A stretch of 64,000 bases of DNA from Leptolinea sp. UBA4782 (GTDB lineage Bacteria > Chloroflexota > Anaerolineae > Anaerolineales > Anaerolineaceae): positions 49,716 through 113,715 of the forward strand of contig DHHC01000005.1 of the NCBI GenBank assembly GCA_002403095.1, read 5' to 3'. The position numbers and the translations under genes were made by a program. The notes under the pieces are model-generated. The model was not told the origin of the DNA. It saw only the letters and a program-made list of their open reading frames with translations, and searched no databases. This document shows positions 42,566 through 50,573 of this stretch, piece after piece. Each line of letters begins with the position of its first letter. The stretch's first letter is position 1.

Positions 42566-42580
42566 TTTCCAGCGGTAGAA
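42519..42580. other. Degenerate attC-like site
   Basis: Starts GCCTGAC-AAGTCAATCCAGCGGACGC, a good R''-L'' left half. The right half (GCGCTGCTGATTTCCAGCGG) is complementary only in part and lacks a clear GTTRRRY. It overlaps the 3' end of the metallopeptidase gene. Confidence 0.4.
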
Positions 42581-42954
42581 AACTAACATTACCTTGAATC
42601 GTAATTACTAATGAAAGAGGGCGCTTATTAAGTTATTTTCATGAAAAGAAAGCTTTGTTCATGTATAATATATATTATGAGTATTTTTATACTATTGGTG
42701 GTATTAAAGAAAATATCCATAAGTAGAAAGAAATCTTCACCCGTGGTGCAAGCCCTGGCTGGTTTGCGTGCGAACAAAGCCATATACCGTAGAACAAATT
42801 CGGCCACAAAATCGTCGTTTCGACGACGAATCCATGCTCACACCTACTGCAGGTGTGCAATCCGCAAGCCTGTCCCGTCAAGGGTATAGATTTAAATCCA
42901 TATGAATATCAGCATCTTTTTCGTTTGTAAGATTTATAAATAGGAGACTAGATT
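42566..42954. other. Gene-free stretch
   Basis: 389 bp without a convincing gene. An 82-codon frame (42641-42889) has no ribosome site and no family-like pattern. Short dyads are present: TCGTCG-TTTC-GACGAC (about 42814-42829) and CACACCT-ACTGC-AGGTGTG (about 42840-42858). No promoter or RNA gene recognised. Confidence 0.5.
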
Positions 42955-43806
42955 ATGTTCTCACCTACTTCACAAGATAACGATATCCAAGAGCACTACA
43001 ACCGCCGAGGTTTGGGTGGCGCAATTTTGGCAGCCCTGACAGCGGCAGGTAAAGACATTAATCACCTAAAATTGGAAGATCTTGCGCCAATCGATGAATT
43101 TCATATCCGTGGCCGCGAAGCAACCCATGAATTGGCTTCCCAGGTAAAGCTGAACTCCAGTCACAAAGTCTTAGATGTTGGCAGCGGCGTTGGCGGCGCC
43201 TCACGCTATCTGGCTTCGGAGTATGGCTGTCAGGTTACAGGCATCGACTTAGCTGACGAAAATTGCCAAGCTGCTCAATCGCTCGCAGATCGGCTGGGAC
43301 TTGCTTCTCACGTGACTTACCGACAATGTAGCGCACTCGACATGCCATTTGAGAATAACACCTTCGATGTGATCTGGACTCAACATGCTACCATGAACAT
43401 TGCCGATAAACCAAAACTCTATTCTGAAATCGCACGCGTATTGCGACCTAATGGTTATTTCGCCATGTACGACGTTCTTGCTGGCCCTGTTAATCCATTG
43501 TATTACCCAGTTCCTTGGGCACGCGATTCCTCAATTAGTTTCCTGATAACTCCGGAATCGCTTCGTGAACACTTGGAAACAACTGGTTTGCAAATCCTCA
43601 GTTGGCGTGATACGTCAGAAGTCGGGCGGGTATGGTTCAAAGAAGTTGCCGTAAAAATGCAGCAACAAAGTGAAAAGCCAGCGCTAGGATTTCATATTCT
43701 GCTAGGACCGGACTTTCGAGTGATGGCTCAGAATCAAGTGCGCAATCTCGAAGAGAATCGGATCGTTTTGATTGAATGTATTGCACAGAAATCGCCTGTC
43801 CATTGA
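42955..43806 (+). CDS. Class I SAM-dependent methyltransferase
   Basis: 283 residues. The SAM-binding motif VLDVGSGVGGASRYLA (near residue 70) is followed by VTGIDLADENCQAAQ, then DMPFENNTFDVIWTQHATMNI and a VLRPNGYFAMYDV strand. It resembles methyltransferases of the UbiE/sarcosine-tocopherol type acting on small molecules, and is longer at its C-terminus. Substrate unknown. RBS AGGAGACTAGATT precedes the ATG. It is a single gene among repeats. Confidence 0.85.
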   Translation: MFSPTSQDNDIQEHYNRRGLGGAILAALTAAGKDINHLKLEDLAPIDEFHIRGREATHELASQVKLNSSHKVLDVGSGVGGASRYLASEYGCQVTGIDLADENCQAAQSLADRLGLASHVTYRQCSALDMPFENNTFDVIWTQHATMNIADKPKLYSEIARVLRPNGYFAMYDVLAGPVNPLYYPVPWARDSSISFLITPESLREHLETTGLQILSWRDTSEVGRVWFKEVAVKMQQQSEKPALGFHILLGPDFRVMAQNQVRNLEENRIVLIECIAQKSPVH

Positions 43807-43903
43807 AAGTGAGCGCGGCTTAATACGGCATTCAGCTGACAAGTAGAATTCGCTGCGTATTTGTAAAGGTTGCGCTCTTCACTATTATCCTTCTCACTAG
43901 CAT

Positions 43904-43938
43904 GTAGGGCGCGTTCGATCTCTGAACGCGCCATTCTT
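43904..43938. repeat. GTAGGGTGCGTT repeat, variant copy 5
   Basis: GTAGGGCGCGTTcgatctctgAACGCGCCattctt: arms GGCGCGTT/AACGCGCC show a compensated T-to-C change, so pairing is kept. Confidence 0.7.
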
Positions 43939-43963
43939 TTTCACCGACCTGGGCGAACAGTTC

Positions 43964-43992
43964 GTAGGGTGCGTTGTCAACGCACCCTGCTG
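43964..43992. repeat. GTAGGGTGCGTT palindromic repeat, copy 6
   Basis: GTAGGGTGCGTTgtcAACGCACCCTGCTG, well preserved. A decayed relative follows at 44018-44040 (GTAAAGCGCGTTggtAATGCACT). Confidence 0.85.
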
Positions 43993-44114
43993 TAATGCTG
44001 GGGTGGATGAGAATTTCGTAAAGCGCGTTGGTAATGCACTAATCTGGAAGCTGGTTATTTTTCCTGTTCATTTGAAAATCACTGAGAATTCGAAAATGCT
44101 ATAATTGTTTAGAC

Positions 44115-44360
44115 ATGGAAACCCAATCGGATACGCATCCAGAGATCGCTGCGCTGCAGTACCACTTGCTGCGGCAGGTTTCAGCGGCGCGTAAACTGGC
44201 TATGCTGGGCGAGATGAACCAGACCGTGAAAATGCTGGCGCTGGCAGGGCTGCGCTCGCAGTACCCGGCGGAGCCCCCCGAGAAACTGCGCCGCCGCCTG
44301 GCTGACTTGCTCCTGGGGCCGGAACTAGCCCGCCGAGTATTCGGTCCAATGGTCGAGTGA
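44115..44360 (+). CDS. Small hypothetical protein paired with a nucleotidyltransferase
   Basis: 81 residues, mostly helical: HPEIAALQYHLLRQVSAARKL, then LGEMNQTVKMLALAGLRSQY and PPEKLRRRLADLLLGPELAR. No DNA-binding motif is certain. A TATAAT-like box (44101-44106) lies only nine bases before the ATG and there is no ribosome site, so the mRNA may be nearly leaderless. The nucleotidyltransferase gene starts three bases after its stop, so the two form one unit. It may be the antitoxin or partner in a two-gene module. Confidence 0.7.
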   Translation: METQSDTHPEIAALQYHLLRQVSAARKLAMLGEMNQTVKMLALAGLRSQYPAEPPEKLRRRLADLLLGPELARRVFGPMVE

Positions 44361-44363
44361 CCT

Positions 44364-44951
44364 ATGCAAGCGCTTCCCGAACCTATTCAGGTTACCCTCA
44401 AAGTTGTGGCAGTTTTTAACCGCCTTGGAATATCCTATTTCATCGGCGGGTCGCTGGCCTCAGCAGTATATGGCATGGCACGAGCCACAATGGACGCCGA
44501 TCTGGTGGCGGATATCCACCCATCGCAGGTACCCGCCTTTGTCTCTGCATTGGAAGGTGAGTTCTTTATCGATGCGGAAATGATTCGGGATGCTGTTGAG
44601 CAGGTCGGCAGCTTTAACCTGATCCACCTTGAAACGATGTTTAAGGTGGATGTGTTTATTCTCAAGCAGCATCCTTTCGACCAAAACCAGATGGAACGCC
44701 GTATATCTCAAGTAATCGGTGAAAGGCCGGGAGAAGAGGCCTTTTTTTCCACGGCAGAAGATATCATTTTGGCCAAGCTGGTATGGTATCGGGCTGGTGG
44801 TGAGGCATCTGAACGGCAATGGCGGGATGTTATGGGAGTCCTGAACTTGCAGGGCGACCGGCTGGATTTTGAATATCTGCAAAACTGGGCTGGCATGTTG
44901 GGAGTACAGGATATCCTGCGCAAGGCACTCACGGCGCAGGGCGATTCTTGA
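44364..44951 (+). CDS. MNT-like nucleotidyltransferase
   Basis: 195 residues with the polymerase-beta-type nucleotidyltransferase core: ISYFIGGSLASAVYGMARAT (GGS, near residue 24), then MDADLVADI (the Asp-x-Asp metal pair near 42) and a third Asp in FKVDVFIL (near 93). The rest (STAEDIILAKLVWYRAGGEA) is typical of AbiEii/MNT-like proteins. Such enzymes add AMP or other nucleotides to RNA or to a partner protein in toxin-antitoxin and abortive infection systems. It is tightly coupled to the 81-residue protein. Confidence 0.78.
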   Translation: MQALPEPIQVTLKVVAVFNRLGISYFIGGSLASAVYGMARATMDADLVADIHPSQVPAFVSALEGEFFIDAEMIRDAVEQVGSFNLIHLETMFKVDVFILKQHPFDQNQMERRISQVIGERPGEEAFFSTAEDIILAKLVWYRAGGEASERQWRDVMGVLNLQGDRLDFEYLQNWAGMLGVQDILRKALTAQGDS

Positions 44952-44990
44952 GCGAATTTATCACTAAAGAAAACAAGAGTCTGCAACATC

Positions 44991-45022
44991 AACACCACTT
45001 TCCAGAAATGGAAGCCGGTGTT
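44991..45022 (+). terminator. Hairpin after the nucleotidyltransferase gene
   Basis: AACACC...TTTCC-agaaat-GGAA...CGGTGTT: stem of the local CCTTCC type, without a T run. May stop transcription weakly or only protect the 3' end. Confidence 0.4.
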
Positions 45023-45048
45023 GCGATGCGTGTAGTTGTTTGTATAAT
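45021..45048 (+). promoter_or_regulatory. Promoter of the methyltransferase at 45133
   Basis: TTGCGA (45021-45026), 16-bp spacer, TATAAT (45043-45048). A leader of about 78 bases precedes the gene. Confidence 0.6.
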
Positions 45049-45132
45049 TGTAAATCGGAGCAAGAATTCCGAATAAGCGCTGCTCGCAGGCAGCTTAAAC
45101 TGTTGTGCTGCCCTTTATACAGGAGGTTGTAG

Positions 45133-45915
45133 ATGGATATTTGGAAATACTTTGATATTACCCACCGGGAGCACGTTTTCTGCAACCCGATGAGTGTGGA
45201 AAAATTTGAGGAACTTATCGCCCTGCTGCGCCTGGAACCCGGGGCAAAGGTGCTTGAGATCGCCACGGGGAAGGGCGAGTTCATCCTCCGGCTGGCGGAA
45301 CGGTACAAGATTGAAGGCACTGGGCTCGATATCTCGCAATTCCACATTGCGGATGCACAGAAAAAATGCAAAGAACGCCTGCCTGATGCCAGGTTGACAT
45401 TCCTGGTGATGGATGGGGCGGATTACAAGCCGGATAAGCCGGAGAGCTTTGACCTGGTTGCCTGCATTGGAGCAAGCTGGATTTACGGCGGTCATAAAGA
45501 AACGCTCAAAGCCCTGAAAGAGATGGCAGCCCCCGGCAGCTGGGTGGTGGTGGGGGAACCATACTGGAGACATGAACCAGCAGCAGAGTATTTGAAAGCC
45601 ACCGGAGAAGACCGGAGCATGTTTGGATTGCACTATGAGAATGCACAGGCAGGACAGGAGCTTGGGCTCGAGCTGGTTTACACAATTGTAAGCAGCCCGG
45701 ATGATTGGGACAGGTATGAAGCATTGCAGTGGTATGCAGCGGTGGAGTGGGCAGCCGGGCATCCGGATGATCCTGACGCAGGAGAGGTGTTGGAGCGGGT
45801 CAGGGATAACCGGGCAAACTATTTGCGGTGGGGGCGCGAGACAGTTGGTTGGTCGGTTTATGTGTTCAAAAAGGATGGTGTTGCAGCAAATAACGGGCAT
45901 CCCTACCAGGGATAA
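45133..45915 (+). CDS. SAM-dependent methyltransferase
   Basis: 260 residues. SAM motif KVLEIATGKGEFILRLAE (near residue 38), GTGLDISQFHIADAQKKC, then SFDLVACIGASWIYGG. The opening YFDITHREHVFCNPMS is shared with a group of uncharacterised methyltransferases. Substrate unknown. It has a strong RBS (AGGAGGTTGTAG), its own promoter and terminator. The higher GC than its neighbours suggests it is native here. Confidence 0.88.
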   Translation: MDIWKYFDITHREHVFCNPMSVEKFEELIALLRLEPGAKVLEIATGKGEFILRLAERYKIEGTGLDISQFHIADAQKKCKERLPDARLTFLVMDGADYKPDKPESFDLVACIGASWIYGGHKETLKALKEMAAPGSWVVVGEPYWRHEPAAEYLKATGEDRSMFGLHYENAQAGQELGLELVYTIVSSPDDWDRYEALQWYAAVEWAAGHPDDPDAGEVLERVRDNRANYLRWGRETVGWSVYVFKKDGVAANNGHPYQG

Positions 45916-45963
45916 AACTGATACCACTGATGCAGCGGTAGATGCTGCGTGGATGTAAATGCG

Positions 45964-45999
45964 AACCACCTTCCATGGATGGAGGGCGGTTTTTATTTT
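45964..45999 (+). terminator. Terminator of the 45133 methyltransferase
   Basis: ACCACCTTCC-atggat-GGAGGGCGGT followed by TTTTATTTT. Stem has G-T pairs. Confidence 0.75.
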
Positions 46000-46059
46000 G
46001 GACGTATCATTCACCCTGTTTGTGCGGTGGGTTCAAAATCGAACCTACCCTGCCTGCTG

Positions 46060-46629
46060 TCAGGGCTGCAAAAGATCAAATTCAGCCCGCATGAGTTCCC
46101 AGAAAGACGGGTAGCGCACGGCGCCGGTTTCTCCCTCGAAGCACCAAGCCTCCCACTCATCATCCGCGGATTTCAAACCCGGCATCAATAGATAGACGCC
46201 GATGTCCTCCTCATCGCTGATCTCAAGACCGCTTTCTAAGGTGCGAATGTCGAAGCCTAGCCTTTCCCCAATCGTCGCTAGATCACCGTTTCCAGAACCA
46301 AGCCTCATACCCAGTTTCCAACTTTCCAGCCAGTCCCTTTTTCTGGCTGAAACCCATTCAATCTTTTCAACTGGCAAAATCCTCGTTACGTAAGGTCCAC
46401 CTGCCGGCCAGCCGTTGGTGATCTTTAGAAATTCGCGATAGGATTCTGGCAGCCTAGTTTTCAAACGGCGTTCCGCTCGGGCAATCTGCTCCTCGCCGGC
46501 GCCCGGGTAACCGATCCAAAGGGTTTGCTCGTCGAGCCATTCCGCAGAAAGATTATCCCGGTCATCACCAGCCGCCAGGGTGTGCCGGCTCCAGGATTGT
46601 AAAAGTCCATGCCATTGAAAATCAATCAC
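46060..46629 (-). CDS. SMI1/KNR4 (SUKH) family immunity protein
   Basis: 189 residues of the SUKH superfamily. It has the entry helix EEQIARAERRLKTRLPESYR followed by EFLKITNGWPAGGPYVT, and the end DDEWEAWCFEGETGAVRYPS with FWELMRAEF. In bacteria these proteins neutralise toxins of polymorphic-toxin and contact-dependent systems. It overlaps the upstream Imm5-like gene by 8 bp, so they are co-transcribed. No matching toxin gene is seen. A second SUKH protein is encoded at 49408. Confidence 0.87.
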   Translation of the reverse strand: MIDFQWHGLLQSWSRHTLAAGDDRDNLSAEWLDEQTLWIGYPGAGEEQIARAERRLKTRLPESYREFLKITNGWPAGGPYVTRILPVEKIEWVSARKRDWLESWKLGMRLGSGNGDLATIGERLGFDIRTLESGLEISDEEDIGVYLLMPGLKSADDEWEAWCFEGETGAVRYPSFWELMRAEFDLLQP

Positions 46630-47299
46630 TATTAGCTTCTATACAATTCCAGGCGGCTGGAATGGCTTCGGTGAGCCACCAATACCAAAACTCAAGGAGT
46701 TTTTTTGAATCACACTTGAGCTGATCCGTATCATAAGCATATGCTACGGCGGCAGCCGATGCAGCATCTCCCAGCTGCTCAGCTAATATCTCATCCGGTA
46801 ATTGATCGAATGGTACGGATTGTCCTCCCTGATCTGGCGAATCGCCTCCCCTGATCCAGGACATCTTCTTGAAATGATCCATGCCGGCGGCTTCTTCCAG
46901 CGCGCGATGAGCAGCTGTGCCTGCCAGATATACATTCCAGGTCACTTCGGTTTCCTCGTGTCCCCACAACCGTCCGGCGATTTCGTGCCCTTCCGCCGCT
47001 TCGTGGATTGCATCCTCCACGTAAAGTTTACCGCGTAAAGTTGTTTCAGCCAACTCAATCAACTTTCGGGGATTGTCTTCATCAGGAAGAGCCTGCTCGA
47101 AAATGGATAGCACATGGCGCGCTGTGATTACCGCCAACCAACCCCGAACGCAATTGGCCTGGTGATCCGTTTTGGGTCCAAAGGCCGCATAGATCTCCTG
47201 CCTCTTTTGCACCGGGAGGCGGTGATGGGGATCGCTTTGGATATTCATCAACAAAAGATTGATCAGAAATTTTAGGTTATCTGGTATTTGCATACCCAC
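46622..47299 (-). CDS. Imm5-like immunity protein
   Basis: 225-residue all-helical protein. KRQEIYAAFGPKTDHQANCV followed by RGWLAVITARHVLSIFEQA, and the C-terminal LLEFWYWWLTEAIPAAWNCI resemble the Imm5 (putative immunity protein) family of polymorphic-toxin systems. Imm5 proteins are expected to bind and block a cognate toxin. Position between a SUKH gene and an RHS scrap supports this. The start at 47299 is provisional: a later Met in the first 20 residues is possible. Confidence 0.62.
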   Translation of the reverse strand: MGMQIPDNLKFLINLLLMNIQSDPHHRLPVQKRQEIYAAFGPKTDHQANCVRGWLAVITARHVLSIFEQALPDEDNPRKLIELAETTLRGKLYVEDAIHEAAEGHEIAGRLWGHEETEVTWNVYLAGTAAHRALEEAAGMDHFKKMSWIRGGDSPDQGGQSVPFDQLPDEILAEQLGDAASAAAVAYAYDTDQLKCDSKKLLEFWYWWLTEAIPAAWNCIEANSD

Positions 47300-47347
47300 C
47301 TTTCGATCGTCAATGGATCTGATAACGGAAATAAGTTATCAAAATCA

Positions 47348-47548
47348 TTATATGAGATAAGGTAATAACCTACCTAAGAAAAAAACAGGGATTTCATTCG
47401 CTATAGGCAGGCATAAAGGGCATGGGCTACTGACATTTGCGATCCCAATAGCTTGAATGACCTCACTCATTGGCAATCCAGTACTAGTAGAATATCGAAC
47501 TGTAGTTTCATATAAGAAACGTTCAAACTGCAAAAACATTTCTTTCAT
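47348..47548 (-). CDS. Small hypothetical protein after the RHS fragment
   Basis: 66 codons (MKEMFLQFERFLYETTVRYS and onward, ending FFLGRLLPYLI). I do not recognise it. It begins 27 bp after the stop of the RHS scrap. It could be a small immunity protein, a leftover of a toxin tip, or not a gene. Confidence 0.25.
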   Translation of the reverse strand: MKEMFLQFERFLYETTVRYSTSTGLPMSEVIQAIGIANVSSPCPLCLPIANEIPVFFLGRLLPYLI

Positions 47549-47574
47549 CCTCAACAACTCATCATAATAAATAC

Positions 47575-47880
47575 TTATTTCTTATTTCGGATACAAAGGT
47601 AGTACAACTCAATGATCGATTCAAGTCTTTGGCCTGTATAAAGGTATGGATTTGTAGTTAATCCTGTTTGGGAATAGAGTTCCCCAAAGGCTGTGTAGGC
47701 ATAGGTATCGATTACAGCGCCAAAATCGTCACTCAGTGTGCCGGTGCTGCCCTGCCCGTCGTGCAGGTAGTAGCTCGTCGCCCCGCCGCGTGTTTGCGAG
47801 AGCAGTTCCGTCCCGCCCAGCACATACCCGGCCAGCGCCGATCCGTTCTCATCCGTTTCCAGGGCTATATCGACGGGTCC
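47575..47880 (-). pseudogene. Decayed RHS-repeat protein fragment (core end)
   Basis: An open frame without proper start reads VDIALETDENGSALAGYVLG, then SYYLHDGQGSTGTLSDDFGA, YAYTAFGELYSQTG and NPYLYTGQRLES. These are the YD-repeat signatures leading to the RHS core, which normally ends GLYYLRARYYDP before a toxin tip. Here it degrades to IIELYYLCIRNKK and stops. The large shell and the toxin are both gone. RHS proteins encapsulate and deliver C-terminal toxins; the scrap sits among immunity genes. Confidence 0.82.
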
Positions 47881-48002
47881 AGAAATTTGATGGGAGATTC
47901 GCCTGATCGCTATGAAAAACGATTGGAGACAGCCTAATTGATGCGATTGTTAATGTTCTGGGAGGGATTCTTCTTGGTCAACTCCAAAAGGGCGCGCATA
48001 TG

Positions 48003-48578
48003 CTACGGCAGTGGCTTCCACAACAACCCCTTTAAATCGTGCTCCTCGACCGCAGCTTTAAAAGCATGTGAAACGTATACCCATGGGAAATTTACTGGCA
48101 CTCTAAAGATATTCACTCCCTTTAGTTTTTCTTCATGAAACACATAGCGGTTTATCGTAAATACCATCTTGTTTTCAATGGACCACTGGATATCTGAGTG
48201 CTCCAGGTCCAAGCCGTCCACATGTTTCGTCAGGTGCATCAGAAACAACCGCTCTCCTTCGCATTGTAACGGAATCACCTGAGCGTCGTTCTGGATTAAC
48301 GGCCAGAGAGCATTGAGAGCCTTTTCACTGAATACGATTTGCCCTCCATACAAACCTGGAAAATCCCCCTTGGGCAGGATTCCTTTCCGTAACAAAGCAC
48401 GCTGCGACGGAGAAAGATCCTTTGATTGAGTTTCATACTGAACGGTAATCGTTGGAAATGGTTCAGGGATCGGTCCAGGTTGGAAATCTCGATACACGAG
48501 CCATTTATCACGCTCAAAATCAGCCAGGATAAGCGTGAAGAAATGGTCACTGTCTTTTTTGTATTCCCATATTTTCAT
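48003..48578 (-). CDS. Imm11 (MXAN_0049/DUF1629-type) immunity protein
   Basis: 191 residues. DFPGLYGGQIVFSEKALNAL near the middle, IPLQCEGERLFLMHLTKHVD and the end AFKAAVEEHDLKGLLWKPL match the Imm11 family pattern of polymorphic-toxin immunity proteins. The fold is alpha+beta; no signal peptide, so it would act in the cytoplasm. It lies downstream of an unrecognised 205-residue gene on the same strand, separated by 70 bp. Confidence 0.75.
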   Translation of the reverse strand: MKIWEYKKDSDHFFTLILADFERDKWLVYRDFQPGPIPEPFPTITVQYETQSKDLSPSQRALLRKGILPKGDFPGLYGGQIVFSEKALNALWPLIQNDAQVIPLQCEGERLFLMHLTKHVDGLDLEHSDIQWSIENKMVFTINRYVFHEEKLKGVNIFRVPVNFPWVYVSHAFKAAVEEHDLKGLLWKPLP

Positions 48579-48648
48579 GGTTCACCTATTATTGACATCG
48601 ATCTATGGAATAGCTCGTTTTTCGGGTATTTCCATACCTATCTTATGG

Positions 48649-49266
48649 TTACCATTCCGTTTCCATATAAACACATGTGTCAAATAGGTCATATAAATCC
48701 GACGGCTGGCATCGCTTTTCCACTAAGTTTAGCGCATAAACTTCGATGTGGTTTTCGGGGTCATATTCAACTCGTTTCTTAAAGCCAGCCAGGACCGGCT
48801 TATTGGAATAAACATATCTTTTCTTTGTCCACAACTGCCATTCCACGTAGGGGAAACGTTTCCGGATGGTTTCCCCAAGGTATATCCCCAGATCACAGAT
48901 TAAGGAATAGGTCAAATCCATAAATACAAATTCCGGCATAGAAAACATCGCACGATATTTCTCCGGAATCTTCTCCAGGCTTTCCAGGCGCTTTCTCTTG
49001 AACTCTTCAGAAGGTGGAGCCGTATAAAGATTCTCTGAAAACCACTGTCCCAACAACACCGGCAAGGACTCGGGCGTCAAATCTGCTTCCCAGCTTCGAA
49101 ATTGAGGTTTACCTGCCGTGGAACGGATAGCACGCTGTAGTCCGGTGATCCGCTCCGGGATCTGGTCGATGTACCAGCGAAAATAAATGCCGGCTTCTTT
49201 TCGCGTCATCACGTACGCTGGTTTCAGAGAAGGAGGTTGAATCAAGTTGTATTGCATATACCTCAT
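48649..49266 (-). CDS. Hypothetical protein in the immunity cluster
   Basis: 205 residues, not recognised. It begins YNLIQPPSLKPAYVMTRKEA with GIYFRWYIDQIPER, and has FVFMDLTYSLICDLGIYLGE and WQLWTKKRYVYSNKPVLAGF. The last region looks like a beta core of a small immunity or chaperone-like protein. Start at 49266 or at the next ATG, 49257 (AGG four bases upstream). Located between Imm11 and a SUKH gene, it may itself be an immunity protein; this is guilt by association. Confidence 0.6.
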   Translation of the reverse strand: MRYMQYNLIQPPSLKPAYVMTRKEAGIYFRWYIDQIPERITGLQRAIRSTAGKPQFRSWEADLTPESLPVLLGQWFSENLYTAPPSEEFKRKRLESLEKIPEKYRAMFSMPEFVFMDLTYSLICDLGIYLGETIRKRFPYVEWQLWTKKRYVYSNKPVLAGFKKRVEYDPENHIEVYALNLVEKRCQPSDLYDLFDTCVYMETEW

Positions 49267-49407
49267 TTCTTGAAGAGGTTATTCAAATCGTGACCATGAT
49301 TTCATGGCTATGGAACCTTGGGATAACCCTAGAAATCCCAACTGAACGCAAAGCAAGATACATCCCGTAACCCGGTTTGGTATTGATAAAGATCAAGGTT
49401 GAGAGGA

Positions 49408-50409
49408 TCAGAGCACTTTATGTTCCTTGAGGAACCACTGGATAATGCCCATGGTCTGGCGAGCGCCTTCCCCGGTTGCACTCAGGCGCGTTTTTTCTAG
49501 CAAATTGGTTTCAGGTTCTTGCTTCATATCCAGAAATTTTTGATGCCATCGATTTTCAAACTCATCCATCAGACTTACCAACGCGTGTCGTACCTCTTCT
49601 GGATCACGAGTCTGCTTCTGGATCTGGCTTAGCTGCTGCCAGCCACATTGAAGCTCATCCCGAATACCCACCTCATATTGGGCCAGCACCCAGGATTCGC
49701 TGCTTGCAATTTTGGTTTGGGATTCGATCTCTTTTTCAAATTCTGCAAGAAGCGACGATAAATCATTCCAAACGCTGTCCGGGGATTTCTGCGACCTGAC
49801 ATTTGCTTTATCTTCATCCACCAGGTCCTTGACTTTCCGATACTCTGCCTGCATCAACTCATCAAAAGAGCGGTAGCGTATGGCGCCAGGTAGCCAGGCG
49901 GCGAAGAACCAAGCTTCCCATTCACCATTCTGCTCGACGACCCGTGGGTTGAGCAAGTAGAGCGATTCATCAGCGCCTATGCCAATCGCCAGGCTAGCCT
50001 GCAAGTCTTCTGTGCTTACTAAACTAGGGTCCTGGGATTCGCCGTAGACCAGATACTCCGAATCGGATATCGACGGAGGTTCTTCCATATGGTACCCTGT
50101 GAGCCATGCCTGCAAGATATCTGAGAAGCGGAGGGTGAACCAATCGGTCTCCTGGATGGAGAAGAGCCGGCTTGTGGCATCCGTTCCTGTAAACCACCCA
50201 TCGCTTGCTAGCAAGAAGGCGCGATATGATGGGGGCAGCCGGATACCCAGACGCGCTTCCGCCTGAGAAATCTGCACTTCCGATGCACCAGGACAACCCA
50301 GGTTGCCGGCGCCAGCTACCTCCTCCGGCAGCGCCTGGCTGAGACTGAAGGAGGACAAGACGAGGCGGTTCCATTTGTTCAAGAAGAGTTGCCAGTTGAT
50401 TTTTACCAT
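49408..50409 (-). CDS. SMI1/KNR4 (SUKH) protein with C-terminal extension
   Basis: 333 residues. Residues 1-200 are a SUKH domain: GASEVQISQAEARLGIRLPP, SYRAFLLASDGW, and NGEWEAWFFAAWLPGAIRYR with SFDELMQAEYRKV. Residues 205-333 are helical and charged (VWNDLSSLLAEFEKEIESQ) and may form coiled coils. ATG 50409 has GGAGG five bases upstream; the open frame continues 55 codons but without family-like sequence. First gene of the minus-strand immunity run and divergent from a broken MBL gene. Confidence 0.82.
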   Translation of the reverse strand: MVKINWQLFLNKWNRLVLSSFSLSQALPEEVAGAGNLGCPGASEVQISQAEARLGIRLPPSYRAFLLASDGWFTGTDATSRLFSIQETDWFTLRFSDILQAWLTGYHMEEPPSISDSEYLVYGESQDPSLVSTEDLQASLAIGIGADESLYLLNPRVVEQNGEWEAWFFAAWLPGAIRYRSFDELMQAEYRKVKDLVDEDKANVRSQKSPDSVWNDLSSLLAEFEKEIESQTKIASSESWVLAQYEVGIRDELQCGWQQLSQIQKQTRDPEEVRHALVSLMDEFENRWHQKFLDMKQEPETNLLEKTRLSATGEGARQTMGIIQWFLKEHKVL

Positions 50410-50573
50410 GCTGCCTCCACAGTTATTATAGCAACCAACACCATGAAACAGAGCGGGCATGCGGCTGGGTAAGTTGGATGAATGCAGCAGAGGCAGTTCA
50501 TGCAAACAGCTACTCACGCATGATAACGCATCAGACAATCCTGACCAAAAAATGTTATTAGCATACCATCTCA

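Noticed and set aside
42641..42889. 82-codon frame between the metallopeptidase and a methyltransferase
   Set aside because: No ribosome site and no protein-like conserved pattern; left as gene-free.
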